Counted from the first letter of the stretch, positions 27,557 through 37,542 are shown. The stretch is 64,000 bases of DNA from CAYXTI01 sp964468495 (GCA_964468495.1 CAYXTI010000010.1:21096-85095), one strand, 5' to 3'. Translations and numbers: made by a program. The notes: generated from the letters alone by a model not told the origin.

Positions 27557-28495
27557 TTATAAGCTTGCTGAAATATTATGCAATAATAAAGTTACCATAA
27601 TTGGGATATATATTAAAACAAATAATAAAGAAATTAAGACTATTGTAGCAATTTTTTCAGGTTGTATTTTATATAAATATGATATAATCAGTACGTTCGT
27701 TGCAATTGGAGATAATGTAATTAACCTGATTGCATTATAATGTTCAATAGTATAGTAGTGAAATATAAATTGGTCTAATAAAATAAAGATATTAAATAAA
27801 ATTGGCATAAATAAAAATTTATTTGCAAGCATTGCTGCTGTAAATTTTAGATCTAATTTAAAGGAAGTAATTTTTGATAAGCTTATTCCTATTATGACTA
27901 TACCTAATATAGAGTAGGCACCTTTCATATCTGATACAAAAGTATCAAAACAAGAAGGAAGTTGAAATCCTAACATACTTAGTATGCATCCTAGAAAGAA
28001 TGCATTAAATATAGGTAATTTTATTACTTGAATTATACTTTTCTTGAATGAATTAATACTTCTAGCACAGAAAAAACATCCAATAGATACTTCATATATT
28101 GATACTCCTATTAATCCTAAGGCATATATACTTAAGGTATAATCATCAAATATTGCTGCTGCTATAGGTAATACAATATAACCATTATTACCTGTTCCGG
28201 CTGATAATGCTATAATATTGCGATGATTATCATGCCATATTTTTCCGTATAACCAATATGCTAATAACCCTATTATGGTGCTTATTATAAATGTTATTAA
28301 AGTAATACTGAATGTAGTAATAGATAGTTTTGAGTTTGTTGGGATTGCAAAAAATACTATAGGTGCTACAAAATATAACAATAAGGATGCTATACTTTCT
28401 TGTTCTACCTTAGTAAATTTACCTGAAAGATAGCCCACTACTACACTAAGTAGTGAGGATAATATTTTAAAAAATATGATACTAAATAAATACAT
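27557..28495 (-). CDS. AEC-family (auxin efflux carrier-like) transporter
   Basis: The 312-residue protein is almost entirely hydrophobic, with about ten transmembrane segments in two halves of five, the layout of the auxin efflux carrier/malonate transporter family. Family-like features are an ALSAGTGNNGYIVLPIA segment, where a Gly-Asn-Xaa-Gly motif ends a helix and Pro follows, and an FNAFFLGCILSMLGFQLP segment in the second half. Bacterial members move mono- and dicarboxylates. The substrate here is unknown. It lies between trxB and rppH on the same strand with gaps above 100 bases on each side. Confidence 0.8.
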   Translation of the reverse strand: MYLFSIIFFKILSSLLSVVVGYLSGKFTKVEQESIASLLLYFVAPIVFFAIPTNSKLSITTFSITLITFIISTIIGLLAYWLYGKIWHDNHRNIIALSAGTGNNGYIVLPIAAAIFDDYTLSIYALGLIGVSIYEVSIGCFFCARSINSFKKSIIQVIKLPIFNAFFLGCILSMLGFQLPSCFDTFVSDMKGAYSILGIVIIGISLSKITSFKLDLKFTAAMLANKFLFMPILFNIFILLDQFIFHYYTIEHYNAIRLITLSPIATNVLIISYLYKIQPEKIATIVLISLLFVLIYIPIMVTLLLHNISASL

Positions 28496-28728
28496 AGATG
28501 TTTTTGAACCCTATTTTGAAAAGTAAAAATTTACGTCTACTTAAGAATAAGATCATTTATTGTTATATTCTTTGGATTTCAGCTATCAATTAAACCAATT
28601 TATTAATTTTAACCTTACCATAACTAACTAATATACTAGTTATTATATCATATAGGTATGTTTTTTAATAACAGATAATATTATTTTTACTAAATTGATT
28701 TTAAATTTTGAATAATCCTAACAATGAA

Positions 28729-29217
28729 TTATATAATATTAGTATATATTGTTTTAAATTCATTAATTACTTGATAATATACATTATATTTAAGTTTAGT
28801 AATTTTTCTTAATAATTCATCTGTAGTTACCCATTTCCATTGACTAAATTCTGGATTAGCTGTATTAATGTTTATATCATTATTGTTGCCAGTAAATTTA
28901 ATTAGGAACCATTTTTGTATTTGGCCCTGGTATTTACCATTCCATATCTTAGGTAATAAATATTTTGGTATATAATAACTATACCAATTTTTACTTTCAG
29001 CTATTATGTAGCCTCTAGAACATCCAATTTCTTCATGCATTTCTCTTAATACAGCAATTTTAGGTGTTTCTCCTTTATCTATACCTCCTTGAGGCATTTG
29101 CCATCCATCAATTTTTGTCATTATTCTTTTTCCAGCAAATATCTTATGATGATTATTAATAATCATCATTCCTACACTTTGTCTTAGTTGATTATTTGGT
29201 TGATAAGAAATTTGCAT
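28729..29217 (-). CDS. rppH: RNA pyrophosphohydrolase RppH
   Basis: RppH removes pyrophosphate from 5'-triphosphate mRNA ends and so starts mRNA decay; older Rickettsia annotations call it InvA/NudH. The 162-residue Nudix protein has the family's GWQMPQGGIDKGE segment and a complete Nudix box (Gly44, Glu50, then REMHEEIGC at 58-66). The C-terminal half has WFLIKF and EFSQWKWV, typical of RppH. It lies downstream of the YibQ-like gene and ctpA on the same strand, the usual alphaproteobacterial order ctpA-yibQ-rppH. Confidence 0.95.
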   Translation of the reverse strand: MQISYQPNNQLRQSVGMMIINNHHKIFAGKRIMTKIDGWQMPQGGIDKGETPKIAVLREMHEEIGCSRGYIIAESKNWYSYYIPKYLLPKIWNGKYQGQIQKWFLIKFTGNNNDININTANPEFSQWKWVTTDELLRKITKLKYNVYYQVINEFKTIYTNII

Positions 29218-29310
29218 TGTTATAGAAACTTAATAAGTTTTATTATATTGTAATTGATTTTATAATAAAAATATATATTTATAAGATATTATTGACATAA
29301 TAAATAAATA

Positions 29311-30366
29311 TTATCTGTTATGTTGTTCTTTTATTATTTTTTCAATTGGAACTAATATAATTTCATGATCTTTTAAACTACTTAGCCAATTATTTATAAT
29401 TTCTGTACTTAACGTAAAGCCGTGTGTATAACCTAAAGCGTATCCTTTTTGTTTAGAAATATTCATTAACTCATCTAATTTTGCTAGTATATGCTCTTTA
29501 TCAGGTATTTTATCTATAATTATGCTAGCTGCTATAAGATTTGGATAATTGCTGTTTAGTAATAATTTACTATTATTTTTTCCTATAATTAATGATAAAT
29601 TTCTATCTGCTAAGTAATCTATTAACATTTCTGATCCTTGAGGGTTATTAGTAAATATTTCTTTATAGCTTGTATATATGCCTTTATAATAAAGTTGAGA
29701 ATTTAGGATAATATTTAAATTTATAGCGTTTTGTTCTGAATCAAGATTTTGTGTTAAAGCATATTTTCCTGGTATATAAGAACTTTGATCTGTTTCAAGG
29801 GGTAAATATAAATAGATTTCATGTCCTTTAATTTTAGCTTTATGTATTAATGTTTTTAAGCTTTTTGTATAAGGTAAAAATCCTAGAGCACATTCAGTAG
29901 GTAATGTTAGAGCTAATTCAGTTGCTTTTTTATTCATTCCTAGATTAGTAATGATAAAGGCAATTTTGCTTTTTTCTTTTACTTTATTTTTTTCATCAGA
30001 TATAGGTAAATTTTTTACTGAATTATTTTTTAATAATTTATCCCCATTATTTAATAATTTATCCCCATTATTTAATAAATCATCGATATTATGTTGTGTT
30101 GATATATTATTAGTATAATCTTTTTCTATTAATTCAGTATTTGAGTTATTTTGATTTTTAGCTATATTGGATAGCTTTTTAAGCATAGTTATGTTATTTA
30201 TGTTTAATGATGTATATTGCCCTATACGCGAGGATTGAATTATTTGATTCGGTCTTATTATAGATAGCCAATATATGAATAGAGCAAATAATATGATAAT
30301 CAAAAAAATATTTATTCCAATTAAGTATTGTTTTAGGTTATTTGTGATTTCTAGATTTTTTACCAT
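29311..30366 (-). CDS. YibQ-like divergent polysaccharide deacetylase homologue
   Basis: A single transmembrane anchor (about residues 16-36) is followed by a polar Asn-rich linker with an exact tandem repeat (LLNNGDK twice, then LLKNN, about 95-115) and a periplasmic deacetylase-like domain (about 135-348). The family normally shows a metal-binding Asp-Asp after the first strand (IDDLG). Here the corresponding segment reads IITNLGMN, so both aspartates are gone. The GHEIYLYLPLE segment also has Tyr where family members usually have His. The fold seems kept but metal catalysis is doubtful. It sits between ctpA and rppH, as in other alphaproteobacteria. Confidence 0.82.
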   Translation of the reverse strand: MVKNLEITNNLKQYLIGINIFLIIILFALFIYWLSIIRPNQIIQSSRIGQYTSLNINNITMLKKLSNIAKNQNNSNTELIEKDYTNNISTQHNIDDLLNNGDKLLNNGDKLLKNNSVKNLPISDEKNKVKEKSKIAFIITNLGMNKKATELALTLPTECALGFLPYTKSLKTLIHKAKIKGHEIYLYLPLETDQSSYIPGKYALTQNLDSEQNAINLNIILNSQLYYKGIYTSYKEIFTNNPQGSEMLIDYLADRNLSLIIGKNNSKLLLNSNYPNLIAASIIIDKIPDKEHILAKLDELMNISKQKGYALGYTHGFTLSTEIINNWLSSLKDHEIILVPIEKIIKEQHNR

Positions 30367-30413
30367 AGCTAGTTCTATTATTAATTTTAATGCTAATAAT
30401 TTGGTTATTTTCT

Positions 30414-30454
30414 AAAAGATAGTATCAACCTTATTAAGGTTGATACTATCTTTT
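30414..30454 (-). terminator. Terminator downstream of ctpA
   Basis: A perfect inverted repeat, arms 30414-30432 and 30436-30454, flanked by A-runs on one side and T-runs on the other, lies 74 bases after the ctpA stop. On the minus strand the stem ends in TTTTAGAAAA. It separates ctpA from the yibQ-like gene, which must then have its own promoter in the short gap or depend on read-through. Confidence 0.75.
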
Positions 30455-30527
30455 ATGTTATTTGTATTAATCAAATGTGATTAGAGTTAATTATAAAAAT
30501 TTATAATAGCTATATTAAGATTTTAAA

Positions 30528-31892
30528 TTATTTGTCCTTTATTGATAATAGATTTTGATTAGTTACAATTAATCCACATATTACATCATATGCTCTAGCA
30601 TATTGAAAATCAGTTTTATATTTATTAGATTTAGTAAAAATATTCTTATTAGGAGTAGTATTTTTTTCTGTATTATCATTATATTTTTCTAAATCTTCTT
30701 TTAGCATATTATATTGTAGATTTGCTTTATTCTCATCATATTTAACTTCAGCATTTTCAATAAAGATATCAGGATTAATACCTTTTCCATTAATTGATTT
30801 GCCACTAGGAGTATAATATTTCGCAGTTGTAAGTTTAACTACAGCTCTATTATTTACTCGAGTTAATGTTTGAACTATTGCTTTACCAAAAGTAGTGGTT
30901 CCAATAATTATAGCTCTTTTATTATCTTGTAAAGCTCCTGCTAGAATTTCTGAAGCAGATGCACTTCCAGCATTTATAAGGACTACTAATGGTATTTTAG
31001 GGGCTTTAGCCGAAAATCTACCCACGACAATTGTTTTATTATCTTCCTTATGTTTACCTTTAGTAGTAACAATAGTATTACCATTATCTAAAAAATATTC
31101 ACTAATAGATAGTGCTTGTTCTAGTAAGCCTCCAGGATTATTTCGTAAGTCTAAAATTAATCCTTGCAATGAATTGTTATTATTTTTTGCAGCTAGTTCT
31201 ATATTTTTTATTGATGCTTTTACGTCATTAAGTGTTTTGTTATTAAAAGTTGCTATTCTTATATAACCTATAGTTCCAAGAGAGAAGTTTTCTACTTCAT
31301 ACTTAACAGATTTGATTTGTACTAATTGACGTTTTAGTTCTATTTCAGTATGTTTATTAGATTCTTTTTTTATAATTAATAACTTAACAGTTGATCCGGC
31401 TTTTCCTCTCATAGCTTTAATAGCTTTATTAAAACCTATATTTGCTACAAGATTTCCATTTACTCCAATTATCAGGTCCCCACTTTTTATTCCAGCATTA
31501 TAGGCTGGCAAATTATCAATTGCACTAATTACTTTTATATTATTTTTTTCATACATTATTTCAACTCCAATACCCCCAAATTCTCCTTCTTGATTTTGCA
31601 TAAATAACTCTAGATCTTCATCTGTTATATACTCTGAATATGGATCAAGTGAATTAAGCATTCCATTAATTGCTTTATCTATCATTTCTTGTCGATTAGG
31701 TTCTAAGACATAATCACGTTCTATTTTTTCAAAGATTTCTTTAAATTGGTCTATATAATGATTAGTTAATAGTTTTTGAGCTTGATCATTTTTACCTTGA
31801 TTATGATCTGCAAATGCTAATACTATATTTATATAACTTAGTACTATTATTTTTATAATAAATAGGATAACATTATATTTTGTTTTTATCAT
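30528..31892 (-). CDS. ctpA: C-terminal processing peptidase CtpA (S41)
   Basis: CtpA is a periplasmic serine protease that trims or degrades proteins from their C-termini. The N-terminus is a signal peptide (about 1-27). The S41 helix region with the GIGVEIMYE segment, a PDZ domain (about 105-185, AGIKSGDLIIGVNG) and the protease core with LDLRNNPGG follow. Catalytic Ser312 lies in GSASASE and Lys337 in TTFGKA, 25 residues apart as expected. The usual FGKG reads FGKA. The length of 454 is normal. The gene at 13683 is a distant, catalytically empty relative. A strong terminator follows ctpA. Confidence 0.95.
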   Translation of the reverse strand: MIKTKYNVILFIIKIIVLSYINIVLAFADHNQGKNDQAQKLLTNHYIDQFKEIFEKIERDYVLEPNRQEMIDKAINGMLNSLDPYSEYITDEDLELFMQNQEGEFGGIGVEIMYEKNNIKVISAIDNLPAYNAGIKSGDLIIGVNGNLVANIGFNKAIKAMRGKAGSTVKLLIIKKESNKHTEIELKRQLVQIKSVKYEVENFSLGTIGYIRIATFNNKTLNDVKASIKNIELAAKNNNNSLQGLILDLRNNPGGLLEQALSISEYFLDNGNTIVTTKGKHKEDNKTIVVGRFSAKAPKIPLVVLINAGSASASEILAGALQDNKRAIIIGTTTFGKAIVQTLTRVNNRAVVKLTTAKYYTPSGKSINGKGINPDIFIENAEVKYDENKANLQYNMLKEDLEKYNDNTEKNTTPNKNIFTKSNKYKTDFQYARAYDVICGLIVTNQNLLSIKDK

Positions 31893-32007
31893 ATTCTCTT
31901 AGCGTTAATAATTATTTAAGTTAGTGTATAATTACATTAATCATATAGCAAATTACTATATAAGATATATTTTTTAATTTCAATCTAGGTTTTATCTTTA
32001 AAAATAC

Positions 32008-35000
32008 TTAAATATGTGTCATTAAGATTTCTACTTTATCATTATTTAATTTTATAGTTTTAGAAAATTTTGCAGTAAAGTTAGAACTGATTTTACTTAA
32101 GGTTTGTTTTTCTATATATTTAGAATATGTATTTATAATATTAGTTATATTTATTGTTGTTTTTATTTGTAATAATACTTGATCTTCTACAGCAAAGCCA
32201 CAATCTTTTCTTGTTTGTTGTATAAATCTTACTAGATCACGTATTATTCCTTCTTGCTCTAGTTCTTTATTAATTATGCAATTAAGTTGAACTAAACCTT
32301 TAACATTAGACAGTATTTTACTGTTATTAGACTCTTTTGGTTGTAATTTTAATTCATATTCTTCAGAAAATAGTTTTTCATTTGCAATAAAAACTTCATT
32401 ATTTTTATAGGTCCATTTTTTTTGCTTTAAACAAGATATTATATTTTTTATTTTTTTAGGAATCCTCTTTGCTAGTATAGCAAAATTTATTACTAATTTT
32501 TCATCAGCATATTCTTCTAAATTATTTTTATAAATAATAAATTTTACATTTACTTCTTCTTTTATTAGATGCTCATATTTTTTATAAAGTATATTATTTT
32601 CTGTGATAATAGTTAATGAGCTTAGTGGTTGTCTGATTCTAATATTTTTATTATTACGAATAAATAAAGCACAACTACATATATCACGTATTTGGTCTAT
32701 GACATTTACTAATTGGGTATTGATTGTATTATTTAACTTTGGAAATTTACAGAGATGAACACTATCTCCTTGTTTTTTTGATTTAGTAATACCAAGATAT
32801 ATATATTCTGTAATTAGTGGAAATAAAGGAGAGATTGCTCTTATTATATTTTCTATACATGTATATAACGTGTTATAAGCTGATATTTTGTTCTTATTAA
32901 TTTCAGTTTGCCAAAACCTTGCTCGGCTTCTACGTATATACCAGTTATTAAGCACCTCAAAAAAAATATTTATTGTTGCATATGCATTTTGACTATTAAA
33001 GTTATTTAGAGATTTTTCTATTTCTTCTATACTTATTTTAAGTTTAGATATAATATATTGATCTAAGGGATCGGTAGGCTCATAACTACAATGGGCTTCT
33101 ATTTTATCAATATTAGCATAAAGGCAGAAAAAATGATAAGCATTCCATATAGGCTTAATAAATAATCTTAGTGTATTATGTACTATTGATCCTTTTTTGT
33201 CTATTAATAATTCTTGTCCCTTGATAACATTTGATGATAACATTGCTCCTCTTAATGCATCTGCTCCAAATTTATTAAATAACTCTAATGGATCACTATA
33301 ATTATTTAATCTTTTAGATAATTTTTGACCAGAACTATCTAGTATTACTCCATGACAGATTCCATTTAAAAATGCAGGACGATCGAATAATGCTGTAGAT
33401 AACACCATTAAAGTATAAAACCATCCTCTAGTTTGTGCAGAATATTCAACAATAAAATCTGCTGGCAGGTGGTCATTGAGCCATTTTTTATTTTCAAATG
33501 GATAATGTACTTGGCCATAAGGCATAGAGCCACTTTCAAACCAACAATCAAAAACATCATTAACACGCCTCATCATTGATTTTCCTGATGGGTCATCTGG
33601 GTTAGGTCTAGTTATATTATCAATAAATGGCTTATGTAAATCATTAATAGAAACAGAGAAATCTTTTTCTATTTCTTCACATGATCCATATACATCTATT
33701 CTTGGGTATAATGGATTATCAGATTCCCATACAGGAACTGGAGTCCCCCAAAATCGATTACGACTTATTGACCAGTCTTTTGCATTTTTAAGCCAATTAC
33801 CAAATAGACCTTCTTTAATATGTTTTGGTATCCAATTTATTTTTTTATTTAATTCATACATACGATCTTTTAATGCTGTAACTTTTACATACCAAGATGA
33901 TACAGTTTTATAAATTAAAGCTGTATCTGTACGCCAACAATGCGGATATTTATGCATATATTGTTCTATTTTTATTAAAGCATTTTGTTTTTTTAACCAT
34001 GTAATAATTTTTTCATTAGCATCAAAAACATGTATTCCAACAAAATCTTCGATTTCTCCAGTGAATCTACCAGAATCATCAACAGGACATATTGGTGATA
34101 TATTTTCTTTTTTAGATAGTATATAATCATCTTCTCCAAATCCAGGTGCTATGTGTACTATTCCTGTTCCATTTTCTGATGTAACAAAATCTGCCATTAA
34201 TAGTCTAAAACTATTTGCGTGATTTTTAAAATACTTAAATAAAGGATAGTATGCTAAATTTTTTAACTCTGACCCCTTAATTGTTGATACTTTATTTATA
34301 TTTTCTATTCTAAGTTCTTTGGCATATGCTTTTATAGCAAACGAGCCGATAATATAACATATATTATTTTTTAATATAAAGCTGTAGTTTATATCAGGAT
34401 TTAATGCTAAAGCTAAATTTGATAATAATGTCCAAGGAGTTGTTGTCCATGCTAATATATAATATTTTTCTGCTGCTGGAGCATTTTTAGGCCTATTCTT
34501 TAATGTAAAAGCAATAGTAATTGCTTTATCTATTTTTGTTCTATATGAATTATCTATTTTTGTTTCAAAATTTGAAAGTGGTGTTTGACAAGCCCAAGAA
34601 TAAGGCATAACACGCATAGATTTATATATTAATCCTTTTTTATATAATTCTTTAAAAACCCATAATGTTGATTCCATGAAATTCTTATCCATGGTTTTGT
34701 ATGCGTTCTTAAAATCTACCCATCTAGCCTGGCGATTAACATATTGCTGCCATTGTTTTGTATATTTCATTACTGATTCACGGCAATATTTATTAAATTT
34801 TGCTATTCCATATTGTTGAATTGCTATTTTCCCTGAACAATTAAGTTCTTTTTCTGCTTGCATTTCTACTGGCAATCCATGGCAATCCCATCCAAATCTA
34901 CGATTTACTTTTTTACCTTGAATAGTTTGATATCTAGCATATGTATCTTTTATAAATCCTGTCAATAAATGGCCATAATGAGGTAATCCATTTGCAAATG

Positions 35001-35178
35001 GAGGACCATCATAGAAGATAAATTCATTATTTTTATTATTTTTTATATATGGATTATTATCTATAGATTTTTGAAAAATATTATTTTTATGCCAATAATC
35101 TAATATATCTTCTTCTATTTTAACAAAATTTGTATTTGTTAGTTCTTTAGGATAAGGGGAGAATTTCTTTGTATTCAT
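32008..35178 (-). CDS. ileS: Isoleucyl-tRNA synthetase, eukaryote-like type
   Basis: The enzyme charges tRNA-Ile and edits misacylated valine. At 1056 residues it has the length of the IleS2/eukaryotic class, as in Rickettsia, not of E. coli IleS (about 940). The class I ATP site reads GLPHYGHLLTG (about 64-74) and the second signature GQKLSKRLNNY replaces KMSKS, a feature of this class. The editing domain (WTTTPWTLLSN) and anticodon-binding region are complete. This class is known for low sensitivity to pseudomonic acid. It is a single gene upstream of ctpA, separated by 116 bases. Confidence 0.97.
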   Translation of the reverse strand: MNTKKFSPYPKELTNTNFVKIEEDILDYWHKNNIFQKSIDNNPYIKNNKNNEFIFYDGPPFANGLPHYGHLLTGFIKDTYARYQTIQGKKVNRRFGWDCHGLPVEMQAEKELNCSGKIAIQQYGIAKFNKYCRESVMKYTKQWQQYVNRQARWVDFKNAYKTMDKNFMESTLWVFKELYKKGLIYKSMRVMPYSWACQTPLSNFETKIDNSYRTKIDKAITIAFTLKNRPKNAPAAEKYYILAWTTTPWTLLSNLALALNPDINYSFILKNNICYIIGSFAIKAYAKELRIENINKVSTIKGSELKNLAYYPLFKYFKNHANSFRLLMADFVTSENGTGIVHIAPGFGEDDYILSKKENISPICPVDDSGRFTGEIEDFVGIHVFDANEKIITWLKKQNALIKIEQYMHKYPHCWRTDTALIYKTVSSWYVKVTALKDRMYELNKKINWIPKHIKEGLFGNWLKNAKDWSISRNRFWGTPVPVWESDNPLYPRIDVYGSCEEIEKDFSVSINDLHKPFIDNITRPNPDDPSGKSMMRRVNDVFDCWFESGSMPYGQVHYPFENKKWLNDHLPADFIVEYSAQTRGWFYTLMVLSTALFDRPAFLNGICHGVILDSSGQKLSKRLNNYSDPLELFNKFGADALRGAMLSSNVIKGQELLIDKKGSIVHNTLRLFIKPIWNAYHFFCLYANIDKIEAHCSYEPTDPLDQYIISKLKISIEEIEKSLNNFNSQNAYATINIFFEVLNNWYIRRSRARFWQTEINKNKISAYNTLYTCIENIIRAISPLFPLITEYIYLGITKSKKQGDSVHLCKFPKLNNTINTQLVNVIDQIRDICSCALFIRNNKNIRIRQPLSSLTIITENNILYKKYEHLIKEEVNVKFIIYKNNLEEYADEKLVINFAILAKRIPKKIKNIISCLKQKKWTYKNNEVFIANEKLFSEEYELKLQPKESNNSKILSNVKGLVQLNCIINKELEQEGIIRDLVRFIQQTRKDCGFAVEDQVLLQIKTTINITNIINTYSKYIEKQTLSKISSNFTAKFSKTIKLNNDKVEILMTHI

Positions 35179-35388
35179 TCTTTAAAAGATTTTATATTGA
35201 TTTTTTTGATTATTAACTAATTTTTATTAATTCTAGCGGACAGCTTATATTTTATACCACTCTAAAATAGATATTTTTTGATTATTAATCAAATACTTAT
35301 TTGTATTTAATTGACTTAATAATATTTTAGAAAAATTTTAGTCTTATTAATATTAAAAAAAAAAATATTAGTAAAAATTAATAAATTT

Positions 35389-36075
35389 TTAAAAAAAATA
35401 TCTTAATATTGGAATATTTTCTATTTTTGGTAATTTAATTTTATTTTTATAGCTAATAATATTTACTACTTTATTTAGAGTAGATGTTATAAACTCATCT
35501 GTTTTCTGATTTTCATTAGATTCATCAGAAATATAAAACATGATACTAGCTAGGTATATAGGTAATAATAAACTTCTTTTTGTATAATAATTGAAATCTA
35601 TAGATTGGTCTCCTGCATATTGCCATATTAGATCAACTGTTTTAAAAGCATATTTTTGGCTTAACCAGATATTATTTGGTATAAGTAGAAAAGATATATG
35701 ATTAAATAACGTTTTTTTAGGTATAATGTTTATTATACGTGTATGCAAGGCTAAAGAAATTTTTTCTCTAATTTTTTGAGGCTGATTTATGTTAGTTTTT
35801 AGCTTTTTTAATAGTTGATTGTTAATCCATTGTTCAAATGATTCAATAATTTCATATATTCCATTGGGAAAAAGTATATAATGATATCCATGAGTAAATT
35901 TGCATTCTTCTTCAGCCTGAGATATTAATTTATAGTTCCAATATTTATTATCTGTTGCTAACAAGCTTGTTATTTTTTCTAAAAATTCTAGTTTTTGGTT
36001 ATAATATTTTTGTTCAATTGGACTATATATAGATTTTATATTTTTTTGGTTATTTTTAGAGATATTATTTGTCAT
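35389..36075 (-). CDS. COQ9-family ubiquinone biosynthesis protein
   Basis: COQ9 proteins bind lipids and present quinone intermediates to the COQ7 hydroxylase at the membrane. The 228-residue helical protein has a TetR-like N-terminal half and the family signature AGDQSIDFNYYTKRSLLLPIY (about 171-191; the consensus is AGD-x-s-xDxN-x-YTKR). It also keeps WLSQKYAFKTVDLIWQY before it. No DNA-binding helix is apparent. With ubiA at 39.4 kb it indicates endogenous ubiquinone synthesis. Confidence 0.88.
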   Translation of the reverse strand: MTNNISKNNQKNIKSIYSPIEQKYYNQKLEFLEKITSLLATDNKYWNYKLISQAEEECKFTHGYHYILFPNGIYEIIESFEQWINNQLLKKLKTNINQPQKIREKISLALHTRIINIIPKKTLFNHISFLLIPNNIWLSQKYAFKTVDLIWQYAGDQSIDFNYYTKRSLLLPIYLASIMFYISDESNENQKTDEFITSTLNKVVNIISYKNKIKLPKIENIPILRYFF

Positions 36076-36304
36076 TATTACCTATTAAATCTATATTTAA
36101 TAATACTATTATATATTGGATCTTTTTTTGTTATCTAATAACATTAGATGTTAATATTATATTTTATAATGAATTATATTTAAGTAAGTTAATTCATTAT
36201 TGCTTAATAATCAATCATTATTGTGATCTATGTAATAATAAGTAATTTGATTAATTAAATAAATTGATATATATAAGTAGTTTTTTTGAATAAGCCTATT
36301 TATC

Positions 36305-36336
36305 TTGACATTAATTGCAGTCTATAGATAATAGAC
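36305..36336 (+). promoter_or_regulatory. Promoter of rpsU with overlapping inverted repeat
   Basis: A perfect -35 box TTGACA (36305-36310) is followed after 16 bases by GATAAT (36327-36332). The inverted repeat GTCTAT (36320-36325) and ATAGAC (36331-36336) with a 5-base spacer straddles the -10 box, the position of a repressor operator. The leader to the rpsU ATG would be about 70 bases. Confidence 0.55.
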
Positions 36337-36406
36337 CTATAATTGATGTTATTATATAATAAAGATGGTGTTTAAAGTTATACAAGTATAGATGGGGTAA
36401 AGAATA

Positions 36407-36610
36407 ATGGCTGTACAGGTGGTAGTACATGGTGATAATGGCGAAAAAGCTATTAGAGAATTGAAAAGAAAAATGCAAAGAGAATTGGTCTTTCGTCTTA
36501 TGAAAGTTGCTCGTTTTTATGAGCCTCCTTCAGTAAAGCGCGTAAGGAAACTCCAAGAAACGGAGAGGCGTATTAGAAAAAATAATCGTAAAAGAAGACT
36601 GGAAATGTAA
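36407..36610 (+). CDS. rpsU: 30S ribosomal protein S21
   Basis: S21 helps base-pairing of the 16S rRNA 3' end with messenger RNA. The 67-residue product starts MAVQVVVHGDNGEKAIRELKRKM, contains the signature EPPSVKRVRKLQE-like segment (about 39-51), and ends in a basic tail RRIRKNNRKRR, all standard. It is monocistronic with its own promoter candidate about 70-100 bases upstream. Its codons use more CGT and GAG than the neighbours, as expected for a highly expressed gene. Confidence 0.96.
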   Translation: MAVQVVVHGDNGEKAIRELKRKMQRELVFRLMKVARFYEPPSVKRVRKLQETERRIRKNNRKRRLEM

Positions 36611-36988
36611 ATCTTTTTAAGATAATAGTTGAATTTCCATATTATTACTATTTATTGCATTTTTAATACAATAAATATATTGTTTATTATATAGCATTAA
36701 CTAATAAGATAGCTTGTTTTTGTCTTTAACTATAAGGAGAATCTCTTTTTTATTCTTAATATAAAGAAATCAATTTACTGTTTTTATTGATTATATAGCA
36801 TTTTAAGATAAGTAAAATTGTAATTTAATGAGTTTAAACCAATAAAACAAGCAAGTGACAAAGTGAAAATTTTATTAATAAAAATTATAGTAAATTAAAA
36901 AATAGTTATTAAAATTAAGAGAGATGTATAATTAATAATTAATTTATTTTTTATAGTAAAGTTCTATTATATTAGTAAAACAGGTATC
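36611..36988. other. Spacer between rpsU and ruvX
   Basis: This 378-base AT-rich stretch holds no convincing gene. A small inverted repeat ACAAT-AAATAT-ATTGT at about 36669-36684 could contribute to rpsU termination. I see nothing else. Confidence 0.35.
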
Positions 36989-37453
36989 ATGATAGTAAAC
37001 TCATTACAAGTTTTTTTACAATTTTTAAAAATAGGGCAGCGAATAATGGCTATTGACTATGGAACAAAGAAAATAGGGATAGCGTTTTCAACATGTAACC
37101 ATACTATTGCTATGCCATTTAAAGTAGTGAATACTAGTTCAATTATCATACAATTAGAATATATTAATATTTTTCTTAGGGATAATAATGTTTGTGCTAT
37201 TGTTGTTGGTATGCCTATTAATATGGATGGAACTAAAAATGCTCAAACTACAATAGTAGAGAATTTTGTACAAAAATTAGCAAAAAATACTAATTTACCG
37301 ATATTTTTACAGGATGAGAGGCTAACATCAAAAGCAGCTAATAATTTTTTAAAAATATTTTCTGTGAAAAGAAAAAAACGTCACAAATTAGATGATTTAG
37401 TATCAGCAAGTATGATTCTTGAGACAGTTTTAATATCTATAGTTAATAAGTGA
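36989..37453 (+). CDS. ruvX: RuvX/YqgF-family putative Holliday junction resolvase
   Basis: YqgF-family proteins have an RNase H-like fold and are linked to 16S rRNA processing and to Holliday junction resolution. The 154 residues contain IMAIDYGTKKIGIAFS (about 18-33, with the first catalytic Asp22), VVGMPINMDGT (about 72-82), LQDERLTS (Asp/Glu near 107-108) and the C-terminal KLDDLVSASMIL, where the catalytic DD pair is kept. The first 17 residues exceed the usual start; a later initiation at Met18 is possible. Confidence 0.92.
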   Translation: MIVNSLQVFLQFLKIGQRIMAIDYGTKKIGIAFSTCNHTIAMPFKVVNTSSIIIQLEYINIFLRDNNVCAIVVGMPINMDGTKNAQTTIVENFVQKLAKNTNLPIFLQDERLTSKAANNFLKIFSVKRKKRHKLDDLVSASMILETVLISIVNK

Positions 37454-37485
37454 TTCTAAAACAGTAGATTTTTAATGTTTTAGAA
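37454..37485. terminator. Hairpin between convergent ruvX and CinA-like gene
   Basis: TTCTAAAACA (37454-37463) pairs with TGTTTTAGAA (37476-37485), a perfect 10-bp stem with a 12-base loop. It begins immediately at the ruvX stop and lies in the gap between two convergent genes, so it may end transcription from both sides. No long T-run follows. Confidence 0.45.
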
Positions 37486-37542
37486 ATTTAAAGTTAGAAG
37501 AGTATTTATTATTTATAATATACTTAAATCTTTATAAATATA

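Noticed and set aside
30895..31266. A 123-residue open frame opposite ctpA.
   Set aside because: It is antisense to the conserved protease core and has no independent support.
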